42,385 bases of DNA. Source: Lachnospiraceae bacterium (GTDB taxonomy: Bacteria > Bacillota > Clostridia > Lachnospirales > Lachnospiraceae). Positions 8,264 to 17,009 of this stretch are shown here, one piece after another (position 1 is the stretch's first letter; each line of letters begins with the position of its first letter). The DNA lies in NCBI GenBank assembly GCA_028693165.1, contig JAQUVX010000006.1, positions 136,164 to 178,548 of the forward strand, written 5' to 3'. A program made the translations under genes and the position numbers. A model generated the notes under the pieces. It searched no databases, had not been told where the DNA came from, and saw only the letters and a program-made list of their open reading frames with translations.

Positions 8264-9058
8264 CTACTGTATCCTCCGTGCCATCACCACGAACCTTCCA
8301 TCCGGCTCGCTGTAATCACAGGTGCTGAGTGTCAGGAATTCATCCCCATACCGCATATCCACGCCGGTATCATACAGAGACGCTTCCTGCATCCGGCTGA
8401 TAGCCGCCCTGGCAGTTTCCTCGCTGGCTGAGGTAAAATCGTATGGGAAGAGACTTAAGTCAGTGCTCTTTGCCACCGCACCAATCTCGTATACCCTGGA
8501 TTCATATAAGGTGTCAAACAGAATCGTCGAATGTTCCTTCCAGAAGGACTCTTTTTCATACTTGAGCAGATCGGCAAACATGGAACCGTTTTTCATATTG
8601 TGTCCATAGACAATCAGGTTCCCGCCATCTTCGTTGATGTTGGAAGCTTCATCCAGAAAGAAGAGTCCGTTTTGGCTTTCCTGCTTGTCGAACCCCCGGT
8701 TCAGATAGAAATCATTCTGCTCTGGAACCCACATCACCACGCTGTCCACGTTGGTTCCCTCTATGGTAAGCCACCCAATCATATCCGGATTCTGCAGGAA
8801 CAGATCCCGGTACTGGCTCATGACTTCTTTATTTGTGATCTGCAGTGGTTCCCCTTTTTCCCCGCTCTCAATAGCGTTCTGCTTCGCCTGACGCAAAGCA
8901 TCCAGATCCGATTCTGCCTGTCTCCCCCGGAAGAAGTACACCCCCAGAAGCACCACACAGGCCGTTGCCACACAGAAGCCTGTGGTACGAACCGCTGTCT
9001 TGTATTTTCCCTGTTTCCATTGTTTTTGAACTTGCTTCAGCTTCTTTTCTAAACTCAT
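8264..9058 (-). CDS. srtB: Class B sortase
   Basis: A 264-residue protein. An N-terminal basic stretch and a membrane helix (about 22-42, type II topology) are followed by an extracellular sortase domain. The catalytic triad is visible: His153 in YGHNMKNGSM, Cys247 in TLSTC and Arg255 in GRFVVMARR. The helical insert before the last strands (about 205-232) is typical of class B. Such enzymes covalently attach NEAT heme proteins to peptidoglycan in Isd loci. The ATG at 9058 has GGAGG 9 nt upstream. It is the first gene of the heme operon, so its promoter region (9059-9221) probably sets expression of the whole system. Its substrate is probably the large NEAT protein (C-terminus unseen), the Shp-like protein, or both. 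Confidence 0.93.
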   Translation of the reverse strand: MSLEKKLKQVQKQWKQGKYKTAVRTTGFCVATACVVLLGVYFFRGRQAESDLDALRQAKQNAIESGEKGEPLQITNKEVMSQYRDLFLQNPDMIGWLTIEGTNVDSVVMWVPEQNDFYLNRGFDKQESQNGLFFLDEASNINEDGGNLIVYGHNMKNGSMFADLLKYEKESFWKEHSTILFDTLYESRVYEIGAVAKSTDLSLFPYDFTSASEETARAAISRMQEASLYDTGVDMRYGDEFLTLSTCDYSEPDGRFVVMARRIQ

Positions 9059-9099
9059 CCTTCCACTCCTCCGCCTTCATGTACATGGTTCTAATATGT

Positions 9100-9115
9100 G
9101 TTAGTTACCGCTAAC
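9100..9115. promoter_or_regulatory. Palindromic operator GTTAG-N6-CTAAC upstream of srtB
   Basis: GTTAG-TTACCG-CTAAC lies 42 nt upstream of the srtB start. A TATAAT sequence on the minus strand (9121-9126) ends 5 nt before it, so the site would cover the transcription start. The same half-sites and spacing recur at 13560-13575 and 16117-16132. Confidence 0.6.
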
Positions 9116-9121
9116 TCTTAA

Positions 9122-9158
9122 TTATAAAAAGAGACTGTCCACCACAGGCAGTCTTCTC
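9122..9158 (-). terminator. Intrinsic terminator or attenuator between the regulator gene and srtB
   Basis: On the minus strand a hairpin (AGACTG, 11-nt loop, CAGTCT) is followed by CTTTTTATAAT. It can end transcripts from the regulator gene (stop at 9370). It also lies downstream of a promoter-like pair, TTGACT-17-TAGCAT (9193-9221). It could therefore act as an attenuator in a srtB leader. Confidence 0.5.
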
Positions 9159-9192
9159 TCCATCCTTGTTTCGATTTGCCTTTTTCCACTTG

Positions 9193-9221
9193 ATGCTAAT
9201 TGGTTTCCCCTCAAAAGTCAA
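9193..9221 (-). promoter_or_regulatory. Possible leader promoter for the srtB heme operon
   Basis: TTGACT (9216-9221) and TAGCAT (9193-9198) are separated by exactly 17 nt, reading toward srtB. The transcript would start near 9186 and cross the hairpin at 9122-9158. The rest of the 9159-9369 gap holds nothing I recognise. Confidence 0.35.
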
Positions 9222-9369
9222 TCAAAAAAATACGCTCAACTGTATAACCGCAGGTTTACAATTCGCCACATTTTTTCTTTCCATCGGTCTGCAAACCCCC
9301 GAAATTGCTTGATAGTTATATCTTTAACAATAGTGCAACCATTGGTATACACTTTTTTTGGAGTGTCAG

Positions 9370-10287
9370 CTATGCCAGTTTCTGGTCCGTGATTTTGATA
9401 CACATAACGGCCTCAGCCTTTGGCATATGCATACTCCCCACCGTACAGGTGAAAGCCATCTGCAGCCGTCCGGTCAATACCCCTCCCGGACCGGAACAGC
9501 TCCATAGGATATCTCTGACCGGAATCCTCACTACATCGTTCTCCACCCGGGGACTTCTGGTTCTGTCGTGCACGCAGTATTCCAATGACCGCATCTTCCC
9601 ACTGACTGCCCGCTGTAAGATGTTGGATATGTAGCTGATCTTCTTTCTCCGCAGGAGAATATATCCGCGATTTGCTGAGATCAGCAGCTTCCCCGGCTTT
9701 TCAAATGCCTTATCTGCCATAGACAGTTCTGTTTCATTCTTCACCTTTCGGAATTCCACATTGACCGTGTAGATGCCCTCTGCAAGAAATTCTGACAGTT
9801 TCTCTCCGGTCAGCTCAATCTTCTGGTCTGTATCCTCCGGTTCAAATGCACGCATATGGCAGATATTGCAGACCACACTCTTGTTCATCAGCATCTCGCT
9901 GACAGACAGAGGTGCTTCTGCAATCAGCAGGTTCGCTGTCTCCATAGCCTCCTCCTCACTGATATCATTCAGCTTGAACCATTTGACGATAGACTGGTAT
10001 CGGAGGTTGTACCAGCCGTAATAATCCTCTCCCTGCTTTGTAAGCTCATATTTCTCACCGAGGAAGCCCTGCTCCCGGATCGTGTTCAGGATCTTCTGCA
10101 CCGCCGCCCTGCTCACATGAAGCTTCAAAGCCGCATTGGCCATGCTTCGGTTGCTCTCATCCTGAGAGAGCCATGTTCTCAGATAATTCATCTGTGTTCT
10201 GGAAAGTCTCTTTGTCTCCAATATTTTTTCTCCCACTGTCCGTACATTCGCAGAAAACAGGAGAAGCATATCACCATCTGGTGACAT
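9370..10287 (-). CDS. Winged-helix transcriptional regulator, uncharacterised, next to the heme and peroxide operons
   Basis: A 305-residue protein. Residues about 28-100 form a helix-turn-helix region (SMANAALKLHVSRAAVQKILNTI, then GFLGEKYELTKQGEDYY). It resembles the DNA-binding part of DtxR or MarR-type repressors, including the LTKQGEDYY wing-to-helix motif. Residues 100-150 look helical and dimerisation-like, with Cys and His in VCNICHMRAFEPED. The C-terminal half (about 160-305) is beta-rich and unfamiliar. ATG 10287 follows GGGGAA by about 4 nt. The gene starts 21 nt after the reductase stop and so probably belongs to the dps-perR-ahpC operon. It lies directly beside the srtB operon. 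Position and fold make it a candidate metal- or heme-responsive regulator of both. No effector is evident from sequence. Confidence 0.6.
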   Translation of the reverse strand: MSPDGDMLLLFSANVRTVGEKILETKRLSRTQMNYLRTWLSQDESNRSMANAALKLHVSRAAVQKILNTIREQGFLGEKYELTKQGEDYYGWYNLRYQSIVKWFKLNDISEEEAMETANLLIAEAPLSVSEMLMNKSVVCNICHMRAFEPEDTDQKIELTGEKLSEFLAEGIYTVNVEFRKVKNETELSMADKAFEKPGKLLISANRGYILLRRKKISYISNILQRAVSGKMRSLEYCVHDRTRSPRVENDVVRIPVRDILWSCSGPGGVLTGRLQMAFTCTVGSMHMPKAEAVMCIKITDQKLA

Positions 10288-10308
10288 AACTTCCCCTTTT
10301 TCCTGTCA

Positions 10309-11979
10309 TCACTCTGCTTCCAGAATATCCAGAAGCTCACTCACATTTTTCTTTCCAAAATATACCTTTCGTCTGTTAACTACCATGCATGGCACGCTCA
10401 TGACCTGATAGTGTTCTTTCAGCTTGGGGTAATGTGCCAGATCAAAGACCTCTGCTGTAACATGGTCTGAGAGAGAGGCAATCTTCTGTGCCGACATCAC
10501 CAGCTCCGGGCACATGGTGCAGGACAGGGATACCATGATTTCCAGATGCAGCTTTTTGGACAGGCCTTCGATTCTTGCCCGTTCCTCATCTGCAATTCCC
10601 GTTCCGGGTCCTGCTGCGTTGTAGAGTGCCACCACGAAGGAATTGATCTCGTGTCCGCCGGGCACACCGTGGAATATCATGCCCGTAGGTGTCTTGTCTG
10701 GCTGCAGGATCTCCATGGAAGGCAGGTATTCCGGCTGTTCTTCTGGTTCCATTTCTGATGCCGGAGCCTGCTCCCAGGATATCCGGTCTGTCATCTCTGT
10801 GAATTCATCCAGGAAGCCCTTCACCTCATCGGAAACCTTGTCTTCTCCCAGCCAGGCACGCACGTGCACCGGGTTCTGGAATTTTGCAAATACAGGTGCA
10901 AGCTGTGCTCTGATGGAAGCATTCAGGAATTCTCCTGCTTCTGCCTGCCCATCTGGTTCTTGTCCTGACTCTCCGGTTCCGGGCTGGAGCATTTTTTTCG
11001 GAATATTGACCGTAAACTCAGGAATCCCCAGCTTCTTATGAAGCTCTGTCACATCTTTTTCCAGTGAGGTTGCTGCGATTGCGCCATCAGCCACCGCCGT
11101 CACTACCTGCCGCAGGTTTTTCACACACACATCTCCCGCCGCATATACTCCCGGCAAGTTGGTCTTCTGGTTTGCATCTGTCAGGATGTAGCCCTGCTCG
11201 TTCAGGTTCAGCGCTTCCGGCAGCCAGCGGGTGTTTGGCTCATAGCCTGCAAACACAAACACGCCGAAGCCGCCCTCTTTTCCGGCATCATATTCCCAGG
11301 TTTCACCCGTGGTTCTGTCCATAAAAACCGCTTTTTCCATCCTCTGGCTTCCTTCCACCTTTTTCAGTTCGGTAGAGAACCTCACGGTAATCCGGTCATG
11401 CTCCTTCAGCTTATCCGAAACTGTTTTCGCACAGCTGAAATCCTCGGATCTCACAATGATTGTTACGTGCTTTGCGTATTTTGTAAGGAAGATCCCCTCC
11501 TCCACAGCTGCAAAGCCGCCGCCAATCACAAACACATTCATACCGGTAAAGAATTCTCCGTCGCAGGTAGCGCAGTATGCAACACCTCTTCCCCTGAACG
11601 TATTCTCTCCTTCAAAGCCAAGCCTTCTCGGGTTCGCACCTACGGCAAGAATCACACCGAATGCCCTGTAATCGCCTTTACTGGTGTGGATTTCCTTGAT
11701 CTCCTGATCCAGGTTCATATCCTTCACCTCAGCTATGGCGAAGGCTGCTCCAAAGCCTTCGGCCTGTTTTCTCATGCTGTCTGTCAGGCTCTTTCCGCTT
11801 GCAAGCTCCACGCCCGGGTAGTTCACCACCTCCGAGGTGATGGTGATCTGCCCTCCTGTTTTTTCTTTTTCAAGCACAAGCACCTTGTATTTTGCTCTGG
11901 CCATGTAGATGGCGGCAGACAGACCCGCCGGTCCGCCACCTACAATCACCAGGTCATATAAATTTTCGTTATCTGTCAT
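10309..11979 (-). CDS. Thioredoxin reductase fused to an AhpF-like double thioredoxin domain (peroxiredoxin reductase)
   Basis: A 556-residue protein. The N-terminal half is a TrxB-type flavoprotein with FAD motif GGGPAG (14-19), redox CATC (136-139), NADPH motif GGGFAAVEEG and FAD motif GVYAAGDV. After a proline/glutamate-rich spacer comes a tandem thioredoxin-fold region like the AhpF N-terminal domain. It keeps its CTMC disulfide (487-490) and SVPCMVVN cis-proline loop. The order is the reverse of classical AhpF. It would pass electrons from NAD(P)H through CATC and CTMC to AhpC, encoded just upstream. ATG 11979 has AAAAGGAGA 5-6 nt before it. The longer frame to 12081 would overlap ahpC and lacks a site. 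A broken paralogue lies at 16193. Confidence 0.88.
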   Translation of the reverse strand: MTDNENLYDLVIVGGGPAGLSAAIYMARAKYKVLVLEKEKTGGQITITSEVVNYPGVELASGKSLTDSMRKQAEGFGAAFAIAEVKDMNLDQEIKEIHTSKGDYRAFGVILAVGANPRRLGFEGENTFRGRGVAYCATCDGEFFTGMNVFVIGGGFAAVEEGIFLTKYAKHVTIIVRSEDFSCAKTVSDKLKEHDRITVRFSTELKKVEGSQRMEKAVFMDRTTGETWEYDAGKEGGFGVFVFAGYEPNTRWLPEALNLNEQGYILTDANQKTNLPGVYAAGDVCVKNLRQVVTAVADGAIAATSLEKDVTELHKKLGIPEFTVNIPKKMLQPGTGESGQEPDGQAEAGEFLNASIRAQLAPVFAKFQNPVHVRAWLGEDKVSDEVKGFLDEFTEMTDRISWEQAPASEMEPEEQPEYLPSMEILQPDKTPTGMIFHGVPGGHEINSFVVALYNAAGPGTGIADEERARIEGLSKKLHLEIMVSLSCTMCPELVMSAQKIASLSDHVTAEVFDLAHYPKLKEHYQVMSVPCMVVNRRKVYFGKKNVSELLDILEAE

Positions 11980-12011
11980 GGTTCTCCTTTTCCAGCCAGT
12001 ACACCGGTCAC

Positions 12012-12575
12012 TTAGATCAGTCCCACCAGATCCAGACTTGGTTTCAAAGTCTCTGCCCCCGGCTGCCATTTGGCAGGGCACACCTGGTCTCCATGCTCAG
12101 CCACGAACTGGGATGCCTGGACTCTGCGGAACAGCTCATCTGCGTTTCTTCCCACATTTCCGGCAATGACTTCATAGGCCACGATCTTTCCTTCCGGATT
12201 GACAATAAAGCTTCCTCTCTCAGCCATGCCGTCAGCCTCGATCATCACATCAAAATCTCTGGCAAGCTTTCCTGTCGGGTCAGCCAGCATCGGATAGCTG
12301 ATCTTCTTGATGGTCTTGGATGCGTCATGCCATGCCTTGTGTACAAAATGGCTGTCGCAGGATACGGAATAGATTTCGCAGCCAATCTTTTTGAATTCTT
12401 CATATTTGTTTGCAAGATCTTCAAGCTCTGTCGGGCACACGAAGGTGAAATCTGCCGGGTAGAAGAAGAATACGCTCCATTTCCCCAGGATATCCTCCTT
12501 CTTCACGGTCTTAAACTCGCCGCCCTGAAATGCCTGTACTGCAAAATCATTGACCTCTTTGTTAATCATTGACAT
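12012..12575 (-). CDS. ahpC: Alkyl hydroperoxide reductase peroxiredoxin subunit
   Basis: A 187-residue typical 2-Cys peroxiredoxin. The peroxidatic Cys47 lies in FVCPTE, and the resolving Cys166 in DQVCPAKW, with the YF-type C-terminal region shortened. It reduces H2O2 and organic peroxides in the cytoplasm and is recharged by the flavoprotein encoded next. ATG 12575 is preceded by GAGGAGG. It lies 15 nt after the perR-like stop, inside the dps-perR-ahpC-reductase operon, and is predicted to be derepressed by peroxide or metal limitation through the operator at 13560. Confidence 0.96.
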   Translation of the reverse strand: MSMINKEVNDFAVQAFQGGEFKTVKKEDILGKWSVFFFYPADFTFVCPTELEDLANKYEEFKKIGCEIYSVSCDSHFVHKAWHDASKTIKKISYPMLADPTGKLARDFDVMIEADGMAERGSFIVNPEGKIVAYEVIAGNVGRNADELFRRVQASQFVAEHGDQVCPAKWQPGAETLKPSLDLVGLI

Positions 12576-12590
12576 ATATTTTTCCTCCTC

Positions 12591-13046
12591 TTATTCCGCC
12601 TCATGGGCGGTCATTGTATGATTACTCTCTTCTGCCTCCAGGCAGTCTTCGCAGATTCCCTCCACCGTCACATTGGCAAAGAGTATTCTGCCCTTTTCTG
12701 TAACACCATAGGCAGCTCCAACTGCCTCCGGATTGATGTTTTGCAAATCCATGACTCTGCCACACTGCCTGCATACAAAATGTGCGTGATTTTCGCAGCG
12801 CCAGTCATATCTCTCTGCGGTCTGTGGAGTCGAGATTCGCCGCAGCTTTCCACTGTCCTCCAGAAATTTCAAATTGCGGTAGACAGTTCCCAGACTGAGA
12901 TTGGGCAGTTCCTTTTTCATGTAGATATATACCTGCTCTGCCGTCGGATGGTCATCCCGTCCGGACAGGTATCCATAGATCTGTTCTCTCTGTCTGGAAT
13001 AATGTACCTTCTTTGCATTCATGATCACTGTCTGTCCACCTGCCAT
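12591..13046 (-). CDS. perR: Fur-family peroxide/metal repressor, PerR-like
   Basis: A Fur-family repressor of up to 151 residues. The winged helix contains HPTAEQVYIYMKKELPNLSLGTVYRNLKFLEDSGKLRRI. The metal region has RYDWRCENHAHFVCRQCGRVMDL, and the structural zinc site has CRQC plus CEDC. An Asp in RYD, the HAH pair and an Asp in MDL match the regulatory metal ligands of PerR rather than Fur, where Glu is usual. That would permit metal-catalysed histidine oxidation by H2O2. The ATG at 13046 follows the dps stop by one base (TAATATG). ATG 13022, after GGTGG, is an alternative. It probably represses its own operon. PerR against Fur is a residue-based inference. Confidence 0.88.
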   Translation of the reverse strand: MAGGQTVIMNAKKVHYSRQREQIYGYLSGRDDHPTAEQVYIYMKKELPNLSLGTVYRNLKFLEDSGKLRRISTPQTAERYDWRCENHAHFVCRQCGRVMDLQNINPEAVGAAYGVTEKGRILFANVTVEGICEDCLEAEESNHTMTAHEAE

Positions 13047-13047
13047 A

Positions 13048-13488
13048 TTATTTCAGCATGGAGTTCAGGAACCAGATTGTCTTCGCATAGTTCTCCAGAT
13101 TGGACTCCATCAGGTTGGAGATACTGTAGTTGTCCTCATCTGCGGCTTCCCTGCGAATATCCTCTGCCTGCTGTTTCAACAGCTCCATGTCTGCCAGGGT
13201 AATCTCAAGTACCTGTTTTACGTTCATCTCTGCACTGTCCAACTCCTTCACAGTTGCAGCGGCAAGATAATCCTTCATGCTCGCAAGCGGCATCTCGCCA
13301 TTCATCTTAAGAGCCTCAGCCGTTGTATCCAGCACATCAGAAAGTGCATCATACAGGGTTTCCAGATACTCGTGCACTGCTTTGAACTGTCCTCCGACTA
13401 CATTCCAGTGCAGATTGTGAAGCTTCACATACTCTACCGCAATATTGGCAAGGTAGGAATTCATCTTTGTACTTAATTCTTTCTTCAT
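13048..13488 (-). CDS. dps: Dps-family ferritin-like DNA-protection/iron-storage protein
   Basis: A 146-residue four-helix-bundle protein. The intersubunit ferroxidase motif is present: LHNLHWNVVGGQFKAVHEYLETLYDALSDVLDTTAE, with the two His, the Asp and the Glu in the expected spacing. Dps dodecamers oxidise Fe(II) with H2O2 and store it, limiting Fenton chemistry. ATG 13488 follows AGGAGG by 6-7 nt. It is the first gene of the operon that continues with the PerR-like repressor, ahpC and the reductase. Its promoter carries an operator over the -10. Confidence 0.94.
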   Translation of the reverse strand: MKKELSTKMNSYLANIAVEYVKLHNLHWNVVGGQFKAVHEYLETLYDALSDVLDTTAEALKMNGEMPLASMKDYLAAATVKELDSAEMNVKQVLEITLADMELLKQQAEDIRREAADEDNYSISNLMESNLENYAKTIWFLNSMLK

Positions 13489-13559
13489 GGTCTAACCTCC
13501 TGAGTCATTGTAAAAACCGATTGTAAGTTACCAACAAATCTGTGTAAGCTTTTGCTGTA

Positions 13560-13575
13560 GTTAGCATACACTAAC
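13560..13575. promoter_or_regulatory. Palindromic operator GTTAG-N6-CTAAC overlapping the dps -10 element
   Basis: GTTAG-CATACA-CTAAC spans the -10 hexamer (13563-13568) of the dps promoter. This position would let a bound repressor block RNA polymerase. The palindrome extends as TAGTTAG on the left side. It is the second of three copies in the window. Confidence 0.7.
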
Positions 13576-13591
13576 CTTTTGCTTTTGTCAA
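13563..13591 (-). promoter_or_regulatory. Promoter of the dps-perR-ahpC operon
   Basis: On the minus strand, TTGACA (13586-13591) and TATGCT (13563-13568) are separated by exactly 17 nt. The predicted start near 13556 leaves a 5' leader of about 68 nt before dps. Confidence 0.75.
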
Positions 13592-13608
13592 TAATGATTA
13601 CTATTATT
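13590..13608. promoter_or_regulatory. Fur/PerR-box-like AT-rich palindrome just upstream of the dps -35
   Basis: The minus strand reads AATAATAGTAATCATTATT and matches the classical Fur consensus at about 15 of 19 positions. It abuts the -35 element. The remainder of the gap to 13815 holds only a short palindrome, AGGCTATAGCCT (13728-13739), and no gene I can support. Confidence 0.4.
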
Positions 13609-13815
13609 AAATTGACAACATTTCTCATTTGCTTGCGAGAGTTACTTTCAACCCATCCGGACAATACCGACGATCCAAACTTTAAAAGAAGAATTACATC
13701 CTGGCAGCAGAAACTTCTACTTCTGTTAGGCTATAGCCTGGGGACAGTCCGCTGGGTGATCAAGCAATCTCCATCGTAACCATTACGTCTTCTCCTCCTC
13801 CCAATATGTATCGCC

Positions 13816-14598
13816 CTATCTCCGATACACCGCCAGTCGATTATTAAAATCCCGTATCTTCGGAAGCGTACCAAAGAGCCAGCCACGGAAGGTGTACTTC
13901 TTCATGACATCATTAAAGCTGTTTTCGCGAATCAGGGTAAGTCCCGGGCACAGTTCTTCCAGCTCCTTACCCGACTTTGTTCCCCATCCAAAAACCGCTT
14001 TCGTATTCTTGATCGTGTCGTGATGCTTCGACATTTTTGACGTAAATGGCGGCATCAGCTCCGCCAGAAGTACAAATTCAGGAAATGCATACGAGAGAAT
14101 CCCAAGCAGGCACTGTACCTGTTCTTTTGAAAAATACATCAGCACGCCCTCGATAAGAAAGATCATGAATCGCCCTTTCTCAATCTCCCTTGTCCAGCCA
14201 TCCTCCAGAATGGAACCACTGATCTGCTTTACTCGTTCCTGCTCCTGAAAGAACTGCTTTCTCACCGCCATGGCATCAGGCAGGTCAATATCATACCAGA
14301 GCAACCGCCCATTATCCACACGGTCAAACCGGGCATCCAGCCCGCACCCCAGATTGACGCAGCAGGCGTCCGGATGCTTTTCCAGAAGTACCTTCAGTGT
14401 CCGATCAAACATGATTGTCCTTGCTATCACGCCCTCATGGCTCATGAATTTATCATATTGATCTGTATCAGCCTCAAGCTCCCGAATGATTTCCACCGCC
14501 TTTTCATCCCTGATTCTGGCATTCGGCCGAAGGGTTTCATTCGCCTTAATTGCCAGCGGAATCAGCATAGTCTCCTGTACATTTCCCAGTTTCATCAT
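13816..14598 (-). CDS. Class I SAM-dependent methyltransferase, leucine carboxymethyltransferase (LCM/PPM) family
   Basis: A 260-residue protein. The SAM-binding glycine loop is VNLGCGLDARFDRV (about 92-105), followed by WYDIDLPD with the acidic ribose ligand and FLIEGVLMYFSKEQV, the LCM-family EGVLMY motif. The N-terminus (ETMLIPLAIKANETLRPNARIRDEKAVEII) is the usual family lead-in. Bacterial members of this group are O-methyltransferases of small molecules or carboxyl groups. No biosynthetic partner lies nearby, so the substrate cannot be assigned. The ATG pair at 14598/14595 lies after GGAAGG, and the choice is uncertain. It is flanked by a terminator at 14645-14680 and appears to be a separate unit. 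Confidence 0.85.
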   Translation of the reverse strand: MMKLGNVQETMLIPLAIKANETLRPNARIRDEKAVEIIRELEADTDQYDKFMSHEGVIARTIMFDRTLKVLLEKHPDACCVNLGCGLDARFDRVDNGRLLWYDIDLPDAMAVRKQFFQEQERVKQISGSILEDGWTREIEKGRFMIFLIEGVLMYFSKEQVQCLLGILSYAFPEFVLLAELMPPFTSKMSKHHDTIKNTKAVFGWGTKSGKELEELCPGLTLIRENSFNDVMKKYTFRGWLFGTLPKIRDFNNRLAVYRR

Positions 14599-14644
14599 TT
14601 TATTCCCATCCTTCCCTTTCGCAGTTCATGATATTACGATAGAA

Positions 14645-14680
14645 GACAGAATCTGATTATCATTTCAGATTCTGTCTTTC
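14645..14680 (-). terminator. Hairpin terminator between eno and the methyltransferase gene
   Basis: GACAGAATCTGA-N8-TCAGATTCTGTC is a perfect 12-bp stem. The stem is bounded by T-rich bases on both strands (TTTCC on plus, TTCTATC on minus). It lies 20 nt beyond the eno stop codon. Confidence 0.65.
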
Positions 14681-14699
14681 CATGGATCAAATCTTATCC

Positions 14700-16134
<1,435 letters not shown>

Positions 16135-16140
16135 TTTCTT

Positions 16141-16169
16141 ATTTTATCTTATTTTCACAAAAATAGCAA
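16141..16169 (-). promoter_or_regulatory. Predicted enolase promoter (TTGCTA-17-TAAAAT)
   Basis: On the minus strand, TTGCTA (16164-16169) and TAAAAT (16141-16146) are at 17-nt spacing. The predicted start near 16134 gives a leader of about 138 nt before the enolase ATG. Confidence 0.5.
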
Positions 16170-16192
16170 TCTGGCCATATGATATTTTTTTA

Positions 16193-16755
16193 TCACAACA
16201 AAGATAATACCTGCTCCACATTCTTCTTCCCGAACACTACCTTGTCATGATTGATCACCATGCACGGCACACTCGATTCATTGTACAGTCCCAGCACGAA
16301 GGAAGTAAATTCATGACCACCCGGAACTCCATGGAAGGCAAGTTCACTGGCGCTTCCGTCCTTCCGGCAGATCTTCACGCATGGGCACTCCACGCCCCCG
16401 GTATCTTTTTCCTCACTCCATGTAAGCTTATCCGTCAGACTGCACAGCTCCGTAATATAAGCTTTCAATTCGGAAGAAACAGTCCGGTCATCCAGGTACA
16501 GCATCAGCTCAAGCGGGTTTTCCATCTTGCCGAATACCATCTGCAGCTGTGCCGGCATATCCGGTTCGAAGATGCCATCTCCAGGCGCGGAAGTATCTGC
16601 GCCGCTCGTTCCTGTCTTTCCATCCACTGCTGGAACCGTCTTAACTACCTTCGCCTGCTCTGGCCTCTTCGGAATCAAGCCAGGCTTTCGCTGCATCATT
16701 CCGGCATAACGCTCCAGTGCCGTGGCTGCAAGTGCGCCTCGCCAACTTCCGTCAA
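16193..16755 (-). pseudogene. Remnant of a second thioredoxin reductase/AhpF-domain fusion
   Basis: The frame matches the end of the reductase half (GSWRGALAATALERYAGMM against DGAIAATSLEKDVTEL in the intact protein). It continues with the spacer, the first thioredoxin-like fold (FHGVPGGHEFTSFVLGLYN against FHGVPGGHEINSFVVALYN) and the final strand (SSVPCMVINHDKVVFGKKNVEQVL). The whole flavin domain, including CATC, is missing. About 70 residues around the second CTMC site have been deleted, joining GLYNE straight to SVPCMV. The start is lost in a fusion to the AbiEii remnant near 16752. The nominal ATG at 16840 lies in sequence derived from that neighbour. No catalytic disulfide remains, so I call it nonfunctional. 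Confidence 0.8.
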
Positions 16756-17009
16756 AAACGATAGAATTGTGGACTTCCATTGCTTTTGCATTTGTTACGA
16801 TATCCACCAGCCTCAACAAACTGCCAAAACACTTTTGCAAATTCTGGTGTCAATGCCTCAACGATTAAAGCCAAATCCAAGTCTTTTGTTGCACGGAAGG
16901 AAGAATCTGATTGTTCCAGAATAACATCACATGCTACCCCGCCGATTAATACGTACTGTTCTTTAAAGTCTTTAAAGAACTCCTTAAATCTCTCGATTCC
17001 ACCTACCAT
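16752..17009 (-). pseudogene. Truncated AbiEii-like nucleotidyltransferase toxin gene
   Basis: About 85 residues remain of a nucleotidyltransferase resembling AbiEii toxins. YVLIGGVACDVIL is followed by the catalytic-type RATKDLDLALIVE (the D-x-D metal-binding motif), and the frame ends with KSNGSPQFYRF. Intact family members are two to three times longer. The frame stops just after FYRF, where sequence of the reductase remnant begins. ATG 17009 follows GAGGAGG. The frame overlaps its upstream partner by 26 bp, as expected for a type IV toxin-antitoxin pair. It probably cannot act as a toxin. Confidence 0.7.

Noticed and set aside
13728-13739. AGGCTATAGCCT palindrome as a fourth operator copy
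   Set aside because: Its half-sites and spacing differ from GTTAG-N6-CTAAC, and it is not placed at a recognisable promoter.
13579-13779. Small plus-strand ORF upstream of the methyltransferase gene
   Set aside because: It starts inside the dps promoter, lacks a ribosome-binding site, and shows no familiar features.
16752-16840. ATG at 16840 as the genuine start of the reductase-like frame
   Set aside because: The first ~28 residues derive from the AbiEii-like gene read in another frame. Homology to the reductase begins only near 16755.
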